11,911 nt of DNA from Gammaproteobacteria bacterium (GTDB lineage: Bacteria; Pseudomonadota; Gammaproteobacteria; Acidiferrobacterales; Acidiferrobacteraceae), in contig JAPTWT010000333.1 in the NCBI GenBank assembly GCA_028064935.1, forward strand, positions 1-11,911, in the 5' to 3' direction. The notes under the pieces were generated by a model. It was given only the letters and a program-made list of their open reading frames with translations. It made no database searches and was not told where the DNA came from. The position numbers and the translations under genes are program-made. Shown in pieces: positions 6,221-11,911 of this stretch; the first letter of the stretch is position 1, and every line of letters starts with the position of its first letter.

Positions 6221-6912
6221 TATGAAGCCTTCCTTATTTTGATGTTGGTTGTTCCTTTCTTCCTTGCCCGGTTGATCTCTACCTGCTGCATGAATAACCG
6301 TATCGCGCGCTCAGCCACCCCGGCTGGCGTCAGGGTGTCATCGCGTGCGAGGCTTTCGGCGTGGGAGAGTGCCCAAGAGATCCATGGGGCGGCGCGAGCG
6401 AGGGCGTAATCAGGAGCCCACTCACCTGCATGAGTGAGTCTCGCCGAGGAAAAAATATCGTAGAACTTTAGCTGTTGCCATGTACGCTCCATGATCGCCA
6501 AGCCACTCAGGTACTCGTCATTGTTTCGCCACGCCGCCCGCGCAAGCTCCACGATCTCTTGTGGTTTTGGGGGTATTGATGCGCGGAAAAGTAGCGCAGC
6601 ATTGGTAAGAAAAAACGGCGGGTCGTGAGCCTCACCCTTACATCTATAAGCGTCTACAAAGCTCGGGGTTTGGTGTACGAGCAAGTGGGCGCATTCATGA
6701 ATGAAGACACTTGCGACATACGCCGGGTGCCGGACAAGTTGTGATTCGTTGATCTCGATAATCTCCTGTTTTGGGATATACTGCCCGCCCCACTGGCGAT
6801 CCAAGATCGCAAAACGATACTCAATATCACGCCCGTCCGGTCGCGTGATATTGAGCGCGCGAATGATGGCACTCACAAGGTAAGCGCCACGCAAAGTGTC
6901 GATCTTTTCCAT
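6220..6912 (-). CDS. putative SprT-like zinc metallopeptidase
   Basis: The 230-aa protein has the zincin motif HECAH (72-76), with a further His at 80, inside a typical helix (VASVFIHECAHLLVH), and a later AHDPPFF (95-101). The last resembles the third-ligand HGxxF-type motif of SprT/WLM-like peptidases. The N-terminal part (1-65) has an EYRFAILDRQWGGQYIPKQEIIEIN stretch like the beta-strands that precede the motif in those families; residues 115-230 are helical, of unknown role, with a basic end. The ATG at 6912 has GGAGGG six bases upstream, and that site is part of the switch-like leader at 6920-6978. It forms its own unit between two UUCG terminators. Catalytic residues look intact; substrate unknown. 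Annotation as protease is by motif only. Confidence 0.65.
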   Translation of the reverse strand: MEKIDTLRGAYLVSAIIRALNITRPDGRDIEYRFAILDRQWGGQYIPKQEIIEINESQLVRHPAYVASVFIHECAHLLVHQTPSFVDAYRCKGEAHDPPFFLTNAALLFRASIPPKPQEIVELARAAWRNNDEYLSGLAIMERTWQQLKFYDIFSSARLTHAGEWAPDYALARAAPWISWALSHAESLARDDTLTPAGVAERAIRLFMQQVEINRARKKGTTNIKIRKAS

Positions 6913-6918
6913 AGATCA

Positions 6919-6978
6919 CCCTCCAAACGTGGAGGGGCGGAATACCCCTCCCACACCCACCTCTCAAACCGGAAATCA
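6919..6978 (-). promoter_or_regulatory. conserved leader copy A with mutually exclusive hairpins at the Shine-Dalgarno
   Basis: Read on the minus strand, a G-rich strand (6951-6945) pairs with CCCCTCC (6937-6931) in a 7-bp stem. The same CCCTCC can instead pair with the ribosome-binding GGAGGG (6924-6919) around a 6-base loop. Forming the first hairpin frees the site and the second hides it. The 5' part holds ATTTCCGGTTTGAGAGGTGG. A near-identical copy lies at 11829-11885; the two differ by two single-base indels and three changes, and all three changes are in the loop of the first hairpin. It follows the terminator at 7005-7030. Confidence 0.6.
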
Positions 6979-7004
6979 CTCAGGACGCGGGCCACGGGGA
7001 GGAC

Positions 7005-7030
7005 AAAAAAGAAGGCCCCGAAGGGCCTTC
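7005..7030 (-). terminator. strong UUCG-loop intrinsic terminator
   Basis: GAAGGCCC (7011-7018) pairs with GGGCCTTC (7023-7030) around a UUCG tetraloop on the minus strand, followed by six T (complement of 7005-7010). It ends the unit that includes the 588-aa coupling protein and the 155-aa gene. Confidence 0.88.
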
Positions 7031-7054
7031 ATGGGGTTGCTGGGTTATGGTGGG

Positions 7055-7522
7055 TTATATCCCGAGGTCTGCACCTCCATGTCTATGATCCCCTCGATTT
7101 GGCGCATCCGCCCCTACTTGGCCGGTAGAAGCCCCACGTTTCGCAGCCTCGGTCATGACAACCGGGGGTGCCGCCTCACCACGGCGGTAGGCCTCAGTGC
7201 AAGCCTTTTCGACGGAATCGCGCAATGCTGGCGTCAGGGCAGTGGGTTGCCAAGTTTGCTCCATCTGTTTGTGAAACTTCGCCCGAAGCTCGTTGCCGCT
7301 GCCGCCATAGATCTCCCCGCGAGCGATGCCTACGTCGCCATGCTTGACGGTGAAATCGAGACGGAACCTCTTGCGGAGATCGACGTTCAAAGGATCGCCA
7401 CCGCCGCGCTCGACCGCCATGTCGGTGACCGTAACACCCCCAATCCTCACCTTGTCAATAACTCCCCAGGTTTTGCAACCGACTTCCAGTTGTTGACGTG
7501 CGGTACTCTCGGTTTGTTTCAT
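7055..7522 (-). CDS. hypothetical protein, 155 aa
   Basis: This protein is unrecognised. The first 95 residues look like an alternating beta fold (GVIDKVRIGGVTVTDMAV, RFRLDFTVKHGDVGIARGEIY), followed by a helical stretch (LTPALRDSVEKACTEAYRRG) and a polar, Gly/His/Asp-rich tail from about residue 130. It has no signal peptide or membrane segment. The start at 7522 has GGAGG six bases upstream. It lies 51 bases after the 588-aa coupling-protein gene and just before a strong terminator, so it is probably the last gene of that unit. Confidence 0.7.
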   Translation of the reverse strand: MKQTESTARQQLEVGCKTWGVIDKVRIGGVTVTDMAVERGGGDPLNVDLRKRFRLDFTVKHGDVGIARGEIYGGSGNELRAKFHKQMEQTWQPTALTPALRDSVEKACTEAYRRGEAAPPVVMTEAAKRGASTGQVGADAPNRGDHRHGGADLGI

Positions 7523-7573
7523 TTTGAACCTCCATTCACGGTTTATGTATCATCGAAGTATAGACCACTTGGC

Positions 7574-9340
7574 CTAGTTTGTGGGGATTTGCTCCAAAAG
7601 TTTCGCCCCAGGTTTTGCTAAAATGCCCGCCAACATACGGGCCTCGACGCTGTCCTCCAAGATGAACCGATCCTCGTCTTCCAGGGCCCCAAATCCATCA
7701 TTGGGGGCCGACTCGGGCGGGGCGTCCGACTCGGACAACTCATCATGGTCTTGCGGCATATCCGCCTTGGACGCCCGCACAGGCGCGTCAAAGATCAACG
7801 CGGGATGGATAGGCTCGATCGGGATGTAGGTGATCGTGACAAGGCGGACATTCAGCGCGTCGCCCGCGATCCGTAAGTACGCCTTAAGGTTCGGCAGTCC
7901 CGCAACTTCGGAGGGCAGCACAGCCGCCTCGATCGTGTGGGACTCGGACTCGGACGTGCTGCTACTCCCCCCCTGCGGATTCATCAATCCACCGCCACCG
8001 GAAGACTCACTCGATGAGCGCGAGGTGCGCGTCAGATGGCGTGTGCCGATCAGGTCAGAGGCCCACTGCGAGGAGACGGCGTCGGCGGTCCGGAAAAGGA
8101 CTTGTGTGGAGAGGCACGACAGGAGGGAGTCGGCCCCATGCTGCCCATAAGTATCCCGCAGTTGCGAGATGCCCTGCAGCCCGACCCACACGCTTAAACC
8201 ATATTTGCGCCCCCGCGCCAGGGCCGCCGGGAAAGCGGGTAGCGCCGGGAATGCCGCGATCTCATCCACCAGGAGGTAGAAACGCCGCGAGGGGCGCTCG
8301 GGGCTTGACAGGATGGCACGCGTGGCGATCGCAAGAGCGACAGTGACGATAGGCTCCATTTTGTCGCGCACAGTCTCACCCAGGAGTATCCACAAAAACC
8401 CCCCAGGCTTACCCTCGTCAGCGCGCTGGACCTGCTCCGCAGTCCAGCGCCGGATAGACCAACCATCGTCAGCCGTCAGGTCGCCAGCCACGTCACGCAG
8501 GACGACCGCACCCGAGTCGGCGGTACCTACGACACTTCCAAGCATGCGCTCGTTACCCTCCCGCAGCAGGGACTCTCCGGGCATGTTTTCGAGGACAGCG
8601 GTCAATGCCGCGTCGTCGCGGAAAATTTTCAACAAGGCATTCATAGAACCCCCCGCCTCGACCGTCTTCTTGAGCATCGCGGCCAGGAGCGTCCTGGCGT
8701 AACTGGCCCAGGTCTCCGATTCGCCCTGCGCCTTCTTGATGAAGCAGGAGGCGAGAAGAGCCGGGTCGGTGTCGGTGTTCTGGATCTCTGCGAGCGGAGA
8801 CCAGTCGACAGAACGAACATCCCAGGGGCACAGAATCGTATCCAAGTCGGGGTCATAAAGGGCTTGAAAAAGGGAGTCCTCAACCGCTGGAATGATCGCA
8901 GGCGCACCTGTCTTGCGGGCGTGAAGTGCCGCAGCTCGCAGCACCTGGGATTTGCCCGCACCTGTCCCGCCAATAAGCAGAATATGCTGCGTGAAAACGC
9001 GATCGGGGATCTCGGCACGCGGGCCAATTCGGAGACTGTCAGTGACCTCCGCCGCCGCTTTCTTTGCAGCGGCCTGGGCGCGGCGCGATCGATCGCGAGC
9101 AGCCTGCGCTTCCCGCGCAACCTCAACCGGGGCCGTGATACAGAAAACCCCAAGGGTGGCGAGGAAGATCCATTCCAGGGCGCGTAGGGGCTCGCTGGCA
9201 GGCACTTCGCGGAAAATCGTGGCAAGGACCGGGGCACTCACGGATAAGACCGTAGGGGCGGTCCAGGACAGGGCGGCAAGCCCGAAAATGCCAGCAGCGA
9301 AGAAGGTGGCATGTAGGGCGGCTCGAAGTAGGGTTTTCAT
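7574..9340 (-). CDS. second type IV coupling protein, TraD/TrwB-like ATPase (588 aa)
   Basis: Two hydrophobic segments (about 8-25 and 55-73) and a charged Ala/Lys/Arg-rich linker (74-100) precede Walker A GGTGAGKS (124-131). The block DTILCPWDVRSVDWSPLAEI (167-186) matches the TraD family. Walker B FYLLVDEIAAF (354-364) and GRKYGLSVWVGLQGISQLRD (377-396) complete the motor. Where the 697-aa paralogue has DSKGDF after Walker A, this one has PAVEDSLF, so the usual acidic-Lys-Gly motif is missing. Residues 438-468 form a Ser/Gly-rich linker, and the tail from about 520 is acidic. The start follows AAGGAG. Its upstream neighbour, a four-helix membrane protein, ends 18 bases before. It could be a coupling protein for another substrate or a partner subunit; both are inference. 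Confidence 0.88.
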   Translation of the reverse strand: MKTLLRAALHATFFAAGIFGLAALSWTAPTVLSVSAPVLATIFREVPASEPLRALEWIFLATLGVFCITAPVEVAREAQAARDRSRRAQAAAKKAAAEVTDSLRIGPRAEIPDRVFTQHILLIGGTGAGKSQVLRAAALHARKTGAPAIIPAVEDSLFQALYDPDLDTILCPWDVRSVDWSPLAEIQNTDTDPALLASCFIKKAQGESETWASYARTLLAAMLKKTVEAGGSMNALLKIFRDDAALTAVLENMPGESLLREGNERMLGSVVGTADSGAVVLRDVAGDLTADDGWSIRRWTAEQVQRADEGKPGGFLWILLGETVRDKMEPIVTVALAIATRAILSSPERPSRRFYLLVDEIAAFPALPAFPAALARGRKYGLSVWVGLQGISQLRDTYGQHGADSLLSCLSTQVLFRTADAVSSQWASDLIGTRHLTRTSRSSSESSGGGGLMNPQGGSSSTSESESHTIEAAVLPSEVAGLPNLKAYLRIAGDALNVRLVTITYIPIEPIHPALIFDAPVRASKADMPQDHDELSESDAPPESAPNDGFGALEDEDRFILEDSVEARMLAGILAKPGAKLLEQIPTN

Positions 9341-9358
9341 GACGGCACTCCTTGTTGG

Positions 9359-10138
9359 TTAGGTGTGGATGGTGGTGCCGCCGGTGGACGCGGCCTTGCG
9401 CTTGGCAATCGCGGCCCTGACCCCGAGGACCCCGCGACCAACGTAAGAGTTTCGGGGTGCGGTCGGGTTGAATGGATCTTTATTCCATAGCGACTGAACC
9501 CTTCGATTGATGACTGACTCGGTGGCGAAGGGGGACGCGACCTTTTTTCGCCAGACCCAAAGGCGCCCACCCAGGATAGGCAGCACGAAGGGGACTAATA
9601 TCCAGAAGATAACCGCAGACACGGTCGCCGCAGCCACCTCAATCGCACCATTTCCAGATGCAAGCCCCAGGATAGGGAGCATTAGCAGAATCTGCGCAAA
9701 AATCCCAAGCCGCGCTATTTTTACGTAAGCATGCCTGTACTGGTCGTTGGTCACGATCCACTTGTCAAAAAGTGGGCGCAACTCATCGAGCGGGGCGCTA
9801 CAAAAAACCGCAAGCCCCCAGAGTTCTGGGCGATACCCAGTCGAATACCGGACCGCGATATTCGCCAGGGCCTGGACGACCAAGTACAACAAGACCACTC
9901 CCACTGCGATCGACTTGGGGTAAGGGGTGAAGAGGGCTAGCAGCAGACTCACAACACCGATCGTGAGGGGCACCCGCAGCCACCACTTCTGGCGATCGTA
10001 AGCGGCCCGCCGCCGGTCATAGTTCTGCTCTTGCATCATCGTGTCCCGCGCACCGCGCGCTTCCTGCTCAGGTAGGATAGGGACCGCATCATGCGTCCGC
10101 ACTCGCTTAAAAATGGACTGCTCGTAGTTGTATTCCAC
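9359..10138 (-). CDS. polytopic membrane protein, 259 aa, GTG start
   Basis: There are four likely membrane helices at about 54-72, 76-97, 141-160 and 167-190, with a hydrophilic N-terminus and a basic C-terminus (RAAIAKRKAAS). The GTG at 10138 is preferred because AAGGAG lies six bases upstream; an in-frame ATG further up falls inside the preceding gene and has no such site. It ends 18 bases before the 588-aa coupling ATPase, so the two are almost surely co-expressed, and a job as a membrane partner of that ATPase or of a transfer channel is reasonable. I do not recognise the family. Confidence 0.75.
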   Translation of the reverse strand: MEYNYEQSIFKRVRTHDAVPILPEQEARGARDTMMQEQNYDRRRAAYDRQKWWLRVPLTIGVVSLLLALFTPYPKSIAVGVVLLYLVVQALANIAVRYSTGYRPELWGLAVFCSAPLDELRPLFDKWIVTNDQYRHAYVKIARLGIFAQILLMLPILGLASGNGAIEVAAATVSAVIFWILVPFVLPILGGRLWVWRKKVASPFATESVINRRVQSLWNKDPFNPTAPRNSYVGRGVLGVRAAIAKRKAASTGGTTIHT

Positions 10139-10160
10139 GGTGATCTCCTTATGGAGTTGA

Positions 10161-10178
10161 GGGGGTCCGAAGACCCCC
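10161..10178 (-). other. intercistronic UUCG hairpin without T-run
   Basis: GGGGGTC (10161-10167) pairs with GACCCCC (10172-10178) around a UUCG loop on the minus strand. It sits in the 49-base gap between the coiled-coil gene and the membrane-protein gene and is followed by TCAACTCC rather than T residues. It is more likely a stabiliser or processing hairpin than a full terminator. Confidence 0.5.
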
Positions 10179-10187
10179 GGTTGTTGG

Positions 10188-10667
10188 TTAAAGTCCTGCG
10201 CCGGTATCGCGCGCACGGGCCCTGTGGACCGCCGGAGTCCTCGCAGGCGCGGCGGGTGCCGGGGCTACCCCGGACGCCCCCTTAGCGGCGGCCTTGGCGG
10301 CTCCTACCGCTTTGGCGGTGGCCGCCGACTTGGCAGGGGAGGCCTTGACCACAGCGTCCGTGTCGGCCATGGGGGCACGAGACTTTCCACCGCCTGCGCG
10401 GTCCCCGGCACCCACACCGACCATTTCACGAGTGAGACGATCGAAAGACTCGGCCCCGGATTGCACGCGGGCCTTGCTCTTAGCGACCTGCGCTTTCAAG
10501 TGCTCCCGCGCCTTCCTGTCCAGCCCAGGTTTCTTCAAGCGCTCTTGCATCTTCTCCAAGCGCCGGGACTCGGACCGCATATCGCGTGCGACCGCATCCC
10601 GAGACACGAGAGGTTCGACGTAATTCACCTCACCGAGAACGGGGCGCGAAGTTTTGTTTTTCACCAT
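10188..10667 (-). CDS. coiled-coil protein with histone-H1-like tail, 159 aa
   Basis: Residues about 28-85 are charged and helical with coiled-coil spacing (RRLEKMQERLKKPGLDRKAR, then EHLKAQVAKSKARV). From about 108 the protein turns into an Ala/Lys/Pro-rich tail (ASPAKSAATAKAVGAAKAAA) much like histone H1 C-termini or bacterial H1-like DNA-binding tails, ending in RARARD. DNA binding is therefore possible but not shown. The ATG at 10667 has GGAGG five bases upstream. It is the first gene after the bidirectional terminator at 10703-10731 and precedes the membrane protein and coupling ATPase. No family recognised; low-complexity sequence makes homology searches unreliable. Confidence 0.68.
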   Translation of the reverse strand: MVKNKTSRPVLGEVNYVEPLVSRDAVARDMRSESRRLEKMQERLKKPGLDRKAREHLKAQVAKSKARVQSGAESFDRLTREMVGVGAGDRAGGGKSRAPMADTDAVVKASPAKSAATAKAVGAAKAAAKGASGVAPAPAAPARTPAVHRARARDTGAGL

Positions 10668-10702
10668 AACTACCTCCAAACGCTTTAATGTGAGTGGAAA
10701 AG

Positions 10703-10731
10703 TGGGCCGCCCGACATGGACGGCCCATTTT
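10703..10731. terminator. bidirectional hairpin terminator
   Basis: TGGGCCG (10703-10709) pairs with CGGCCCA (10721-10727) around an 11-base loop. T-runs follow on both strands (TTTTT on plus, CTTTT on minus). It lies just downstream of the lipoprotein gene and separates the 11820-10734 unit from the 10667-7055 unit. Confidence 0.75.
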
Positions 10732-10733
10732 TG

Positions 10734-11195
10734 CTACTGGGGAATGACCCGGTCGAACCGGCGGCCCTCCAACACCTCGACGTGCTCCCCGACAAAAAAC
10801 GGCTTCTCGCCCTTGGCCATCGGCTGCGGGAAGGCCTGGACGGCATTCAAGAAACCGACCGTGACCAGTTCGCCAGGGACGGTCGCTCGGATGCCGATAG
10901 CGGTTCCCAGGACACCTCCGGCCAGGGCGCCGACGATAGCGCCTTTCATGCCGCCAAAGGCCGCCCCGATTCCGCCACCACCGACCGCACCCGCGGTTCC
11001 ACCCATCATCGCGTCGGCTGTGCCCCGGCGGATGCGGATGGGACGGACGGCCCGAACAGTCCCATAGACAACCGTCTCGGGAGCCATGCGGGAGCCGCTA
11101 CCGAAGGTGTTGGCATTTCGGGGTGGTTGGGCACAACCCGCCAGGGTAGCGGACACAAGGGCCGCCACTGACAGGGCGCGGTTAGCGGGCCGCAT
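10734..11195 (-). CDS. glycine-zipper outer-membrane lipoprotein, SlyB-like
   Basis: A short signal peptide with a lipobox (LAGC, Cys21) marks a lipoprotein. Residues about 64-101 hold a glycine-zipper pair (GGTAGAVGGGGIGAAFGG, then AIVGALAGGVLGTAIG) as in SlyB/Pcp-type 2TM lipoproteins, followed by a C-terminal region with a VTVGFLNAVQAF stretch. It should sit in the outer membrane facing the periplasm. SlyB proteins help outer-membrane integrity; a copy on a mobile element may instead serve the transfer apparatus or surface exclusion, which is inference. The ATG at 11195 overlaps the end of the 78-aa gene by 14 bases, so translation is probably coupled; a GTG at 11204 in the same frame is an alternative start, since neither has a strong Shine-Dalgarno. 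Confidence 0.8.
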   Translation of the reverse strand: MRPANRALSVAALVSATLAGCAQPPRNANTFGSGSRMAPETVVYGTVRAVRPIRIRRGTADAMMGGTAGAVGGGGIGAAFGGMKGAIVGALAGGVLGTAIGIRATVPGELVTVGFLNAVQAFPQPMAKGEKPFFVGEHVEVLEGRRFDRVIPQ

Positions 11196-11418
11196 GGGGT
11201 TCACCAGCCTTCAATATCACATCCGCCGCCGCCGAGAATTTGGCGTAAGAAATGCGGACACCAAGCACTTGGCAGGCCTCCATGACGCTACTCAAGCGGC
11301 GAAGCCGCGAATAGGCCTTGTACTCACGCGCCGCATTGGAGATAGGCTTTGCGGCGTGAGCCATGGGCAAGACCCCGAAGACCAGGGCCACCAGTGCGAT
11401 TTTGCTAAAAGTTTTCAT
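11182..11418 (-). CDS. small exported protein, 78 aa
   Basis: The N-terminus is a clear signal peptide (MKTFSKIALVALVFGVLPMA followed by HA, cleavage after AHA at about residue 22), leaving a periplasmic protein of about 56 residues with a single Cys (49), an REYKAYSRLRRLSSV helix and a basic C-terminus. The ATG at 11418 follows AAAAGGAGAAACACT, a good ribosome-binding site. It overlaps the downstream lipoprotein gene by 14 bases, so the two are translated together and may act together at the envelope. I do not recognise a family. Confidence 0.75.
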   Translation of the reverse strand: MKTFSKIALVALVFGVLPMAHAAKPISNAAREYKAYSRLRRLSSVMEACQVLGVRISYAKFSAAADVILKAGEPHAAR

Positions 11419-11478
11419 AGTGTTTCTCCTTTTCTGTTTGGGCCTATGGCCCGGTTGAATTACCGTGTATTTCACCTG

Positions 11479-11820
11479 CTATTCAAAACGGAAATCACCC
11501 CGCGGCGGCCAGTCGACCCCGAAACCCCACATCTGCTGGCACAGCTTCCCGTCCTCGTGCTCGATAGCCTTGAGGACCAAGTCCGGGTCAAGGTCCAGCG
11601 CCCTCGCGGCGTCAGGGGCGCCATCCGGGAAAAGCGGGTAATTTCCGTAGTTTCTGGAGCGTGTCCGGAAGGCCTGGGACCAAACGCGACGCAAACTCCA
11701 TGCCGCGTGTTCTTCCCTCTCCCGGCGCAAAAGCCAAGACCTATATCCGCGAGCGGGCTTGATAGATCTGATAAAGGACTCTTCGCGTGTATACCAAGAC
11801 TGGGTGACGGTTTGCGTCAT
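11479..11820 (-). CDS. hypothetical protein, 113 aa
   Basis: This soluble protein is rich in Arg and Trp, with a basic helical N-terminal half (TREESFIRSIKPARGYRSWL, RREREEHAAWSLRRVW) and an acidic later part (DAARALDLDPDLVLKAIEHE) ending in WPPRGDFRFE. I do not recognise it; the basic half could bind nucleic acid. The start at 11820 is chosen because GGAGG lies eight bases upstream, inside leader copy B; longer frames would run through that leader. It is the first gene of its unit, directly after the terminator at 11885-11908, and is followed by the exported protein and lipoprotein genes. Confidence 0.68.
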   Translation of the reverse strand: MTQTVTQSWYTREESFIRSIKPARGYRSWLLRREREEHAAWSLRRVWSQAFRTRSRNYGNYPLFPDGAPDAARALDLDPDLVLKAIEHEDGKLCQQMWGFGVDWPPRGDFRFE

Positions 11821-11828
11821 GTTCGCAT

Positions 11829-11885
11829 CCTCCAAAGTGGAGGGGCGATATGCCCCTCCCACACCACCTCTCAAACCGGAAATCA
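11829..11885 (-). promoter_or_regulatory. conserved leader copy B with mutually exclusive hairpins at the Shine-Dalgarno
   Basis: On the minus strand, the G-rich strand (11860-11852) pairs with the C-rich strand (11846-11839) in an 8-bp stem. The C-rich strand's CCTCC can alternatively pair with the GGAGG ribosome-binding site (11833-11829). The 5' part repeats ATTTCCGGTTTGAGAGGTGG found in copy A. It starts at the T-run of the terminator at 11885-11908. No convincing -35/-10 pair is visible inside it, so the promoter, if any, is unclear. Confidence 0.6.
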
Positions 11886-11908
11886 AAAAAACCCCGCGCG
11901 CGGCGGGG
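11885..11908 (-). terminator. strong intrinsic terminator of the gene to the right
   Basis: CCCCGC (11892-11897) pairs with GCGGGG (11903-11908) around GCGCG, followed on the minus strand by seven T (complement of 11885-11891). It ends a leftward unit whose genes lie beyond the window edge. Confidence 0.85.
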
Positions 11909-11911
11909 TTA

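Noticed and set aside
7041..7057. TGGGTTAT repeated twice after the 155-aa gene
   Set aside because: A two-copy 8-base repeat at a gene end with no dyad symmetry; no support for a function.
6896..7621. A 241-codon plus-strand open frame
   Set aside because: It runs through a strong terminator, a leader repeat and the antisense of the 155-aa gene, and shows no domain-like sequence.
5893..7982. A shared stretch of about 13 bases encoding NPQGG in the 95-aa gene and in the 588-aa coupling protein
   Set aside because: Too short to separate from chance in GC-rich coding sequence, and the flanks do not match.
1..11911. CRISPR arrays, rRNA genes, insertion sequences, relaxase and VirB4 genes
   Set aside because: I looked for regularly spaced repeats, transposase motifs, relaxase HxDxx(H)-type motifs and a second class of large ATPase and saw none in this window.

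Overview
The window reads as the left end of an integrative and conjugative or mobilizable element sitting in a tRNA-Leu(UAA) gene of a GC-rich proteobacterium. The evidence is an intact tRNA-Leu at the left edge, a tyrosine integrase reading away from it 100 bases later, and then about 10 kb of genes on the opposite strand, several of which are typical conjugation cargo. The tRNA form, the UUCG-loop terminators and the SlyB-like lipoprotein fit the gamma/beta/Acidithiobacillia side of the proteobacteria, but I cannot name a genus. The right end of the element, the relaxase and a VirB4-type mating-pair ATPase are not in this window.

Layout. Bases 1-126: host flank and tRNA-Leu(UAA), whose 3' part is the probable attachment site. 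127-225: spacer with GGGACA repeats that look like integrase arm sites. 226-1233 (+): integrase, closed by a hairpin terminator. 1278-1439 (-): a short coding-like reading frame broken by an amber codon. 1438-11820 (-): a series of leftward genes. In transcription order (right to left) these are: a 113-aa unknown protein; a 78-aa exported protein; a glycine-zipper lipoprotein; a terminator; a coiled-coil protein with a histone-H1-like tail; a four-helix membrane protein; a TraD/TrwB-type coupling ATPase of 588 aa; a 155-aa unknown protein; a terminator; a SprT-like metallopeptidase; a terminator; a strongly folded non-coding segment; a 95-aa unknown protein coupled to an ArdC-type antirestriction protein; a 114-aa unknown protein; a DUF5710-HNH protein; and a second TraD-type coupling ATPase of 697 aa.

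How it may work together. The integrase would recombine the element at tRNA-Leu. The coupling ATPases would bring DNA and proteins to a secretion channel. The lipoprotein, exported protein and polytopic membrane protein may belong to the envelope part of that machinery. ArdC would protect incoming DNA from restriction. Terminators cut the leftward genes into several units: 11820-10734, 10667-7055, 6912-6220 and 5979-1438.

Most unusual points. (1) Two different coupling-protein ATPases lie on one element, and one has lost the acidic DxKGD-like motif after Walker A. (2) A 59-base leader is repeated upstream of two unrelated genes, each time right after a terminator, with mutually exclusive hairpins that could hide or free the Shine-Dalgarno sequence. 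(3) A 140-base segment closed by a perfect 17-bp inverted repeat lies directly upstream of the antirestriction unit.
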